Program-made: the position numbers and the translations under genes
Shown here: positions 14,356 to 15,296 of the stretch, piece after piece
Layout: each line of letters begins with the position of its first letter
Position numbering within the stretch: the first letter of the stretch is position 1
NCBI GenBank assembly: GCA_002348185.1
Contig: DDYW01000210.1
Span: 4,575 to 19,870 of the forward strand
Length of the DNA: 15,296 nt
Reading direction: 5' to 3'
DNA from: Candidatus Hydrogenedentes bacterium UBA2224
GTDB lineage: Bacteria > Hydrogenedentota > Hydrogenedentia > Hydrogenedentales > SLHB01
Notes under the pieces: generated by a model
What the model was told of the DNA's origin: nothing
Seen by the model: only the letters and a program-made list of their open reading frames with translations
Database searches by the model: none

Positions 14356-15296
14356 ATGAAGACGTACAATGTCGGCATTCTGGGGTTTGGGTTTATCGGG
14401 AAGGTGCATGCGTACGGGCACCTCAACCTCCCGCTGTTCTACGAGCCGCCGCCCTGCGCGACGCGCATTACCCACATCTGTACGAGCCGCATGGAAACGG
14501 CCGAGCGGGGCCGCGCGCAGGTGGGCGCCGATGTGGCCACCACCGACTACCGCGAGATCACCGAGAACCCCGGCGTGCACATCGTGCATATCTGCACGCC
14601 GAACCATCTCCACCGGGACCAGCTGCTCTCGGCGATGGCCCACAACAAACACATCTATTGCGACAAACCGATTGTGGCGGAGCTGAGCGAGACCGCGCCG
14701 ATCGAAGCCGCCCTCGCGCAGTACACCGGCATCGCCCAGATGACGTTCCAGAACCGCTTCTTCCCGGCCACCCTGCGGGCGCGGCAGCTCGTCGAAGAGG
14801 GGTTTCTCGGCAGGCTGCTCCAGTTCCGCGCGTGCTACCTGCATGCGGGCAGCGCCGATCCCGCCGCGCCGCTCAAGTGGAAGTTGTCGGCCGAGGCGGG
14901 CGGCGGTGTGATCGCGGATCTGGCGTCGCACGTGCTCGACCTGCTGCACCCGCTCGTGGGTGATTACGCCGCGCTGATGGCGGCCACGCAGATCGCCTAT
15001 CCGGATCGGCCGTCGGCGGCCGAGCCGAAGACGCGCGTCAAGGTCGAGGCGGAAGACAACGTGGTGATGCTCGCGCGCACCCGGTCCGGGGCGCTCGGCA
15101 CCATTGAGGCCACCAAGCTCGCCACCGGCGCCGAGGACGAATTGCGCTTCGAACTCCACGGCTCGAACGGCGCCATACGGTTCAACCTCATGGATCCCCA
15201 CCATCTCGAAATCTATGATGCGACCGCGCCGGGCGACCCTCAGGGCGGCCGCCGCGGCTGGACGCGCATCGATACGGGCCAGCGTTACCCCGCGCC
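14356..15296 (+). CDS. Gfo/Idh/MocA-family oxidoreductase (partial, runs off window end)
   Basis: At least 313 residues are visible, with no stop before the window ends. The N-terminal Rossmann domain has GILGFGFIGKVHA (7-19), HICTPNHLHRDQ (78-89) and YCDKP at 101-105 (family usual EKP). The C-terminal domain has GGGVIADLASHVLDL (182-196), in which His192 and Asp195 belong to the family's catalytic/metal pattern. Family members are NAD(P)-dependent sugar or inositol dehydrogenases and related enzymes. AGGGGAG lies just before the ATG, 25 bases after the carA stop. The spacing would permit read-through from the pyr operon, but no pyrimidine role is known for this family. The substrate cannot be predicted. 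Confidence 0.93.
   Translation, partial: MKTYNVGILGFGFIGKVHAYGHLNLPLFYEPPPCATRITHICTSRMETAERGRAQVGADVATTDYREITENPGVHIVHICTPNHLHRDQLLSAMAHNKHIYCDKPIVAELSETAPIEAALAQYTGIAQMTFQNRFFPATLRARQLVEEGFLGRLLQFRACYLHAGSADPAAPLKWKLSAEAGGGVIADLASHVLDLLHPLVGDYAALMAATQIAYPDRPSAAEPKTRVKVEAEDNVVMLARTRSGALGTIEATKLATGAEDELRFELHGSNGAIRFNLMDPHHLEIYDATAPGDPQGGRRGWTRIDTGQRYPA

Overview
The window looks like chromosomal DNA from a high-GC, non-model bacterium. A secreted DUF1080 protein, an Rnk domain fused to a TetR regulator, and 9-bp periodic intergenic repeats together suggest a Planctomycetota-like or Hydrogenedentota-like lineage. That assignment is an inference from gene content; no rRNA or tRNA gene is visible.

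Positions 132-4864 (minus strand) form a compact five-gene operon. In transcription order it encodes an SCP2-like protein, a class III PLP aminotransferase, the N-terminal and C-terminal subunits of a split transketolase, and a second SCP2-like protein. The two SCP2-like proteins are diverged paralogues that begin and end the operon. This is my best candidate for an undescribed pathway: C2 transfer, then amination, of a substrate that may be lipid-linked. A sigma70-like promoter lies at 4929-4957.

Positions 4865-5432 are a divergent intergenic region. It holds two oppositely oriented arrays of a 9-bp repeat with small hairpins between them, lying between two outward-facing promoters. The rightward promoter is overlapped by a GAAT-N4-ATTC operator, and a second copy lies 18 bp downstream.

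Positions 5433-7093 (plus strand) encode a TetR-type DNA-binding protein fused to a C-terminal Rnk (GreA/GreB C-terminal-like, RNA polymerase-binding) domain, followed by a stand-alone Rnk paralogue. The fusion is the most unusual single protein in the window.

Positions 7178-9391 hold a UPF0316/DUF2179 membrane protein and a secreted DUF1080 protein on the plus strand. A convergent minus-strand gene encodes a calcineurin-like phosphoesterase relative that has lost almost all of its metal ligands.

Positions 9392-10139 contain a promoter and long leader, an HU-family DNA-binding gene and a hairpin terminator.

Positions 10172-14330 are a pyrimidine operon, pyrR-pyrB-pyrC-carA. A strong promoter is followed by a leader with an intrinsic terminator and a competing antiterminator pairing, typical of PyrR-controlled attenuation. 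carB does not follow; instead a Gfo/Idh/MocA oxidoreductase begins at 14356 and runs off the end of the window.
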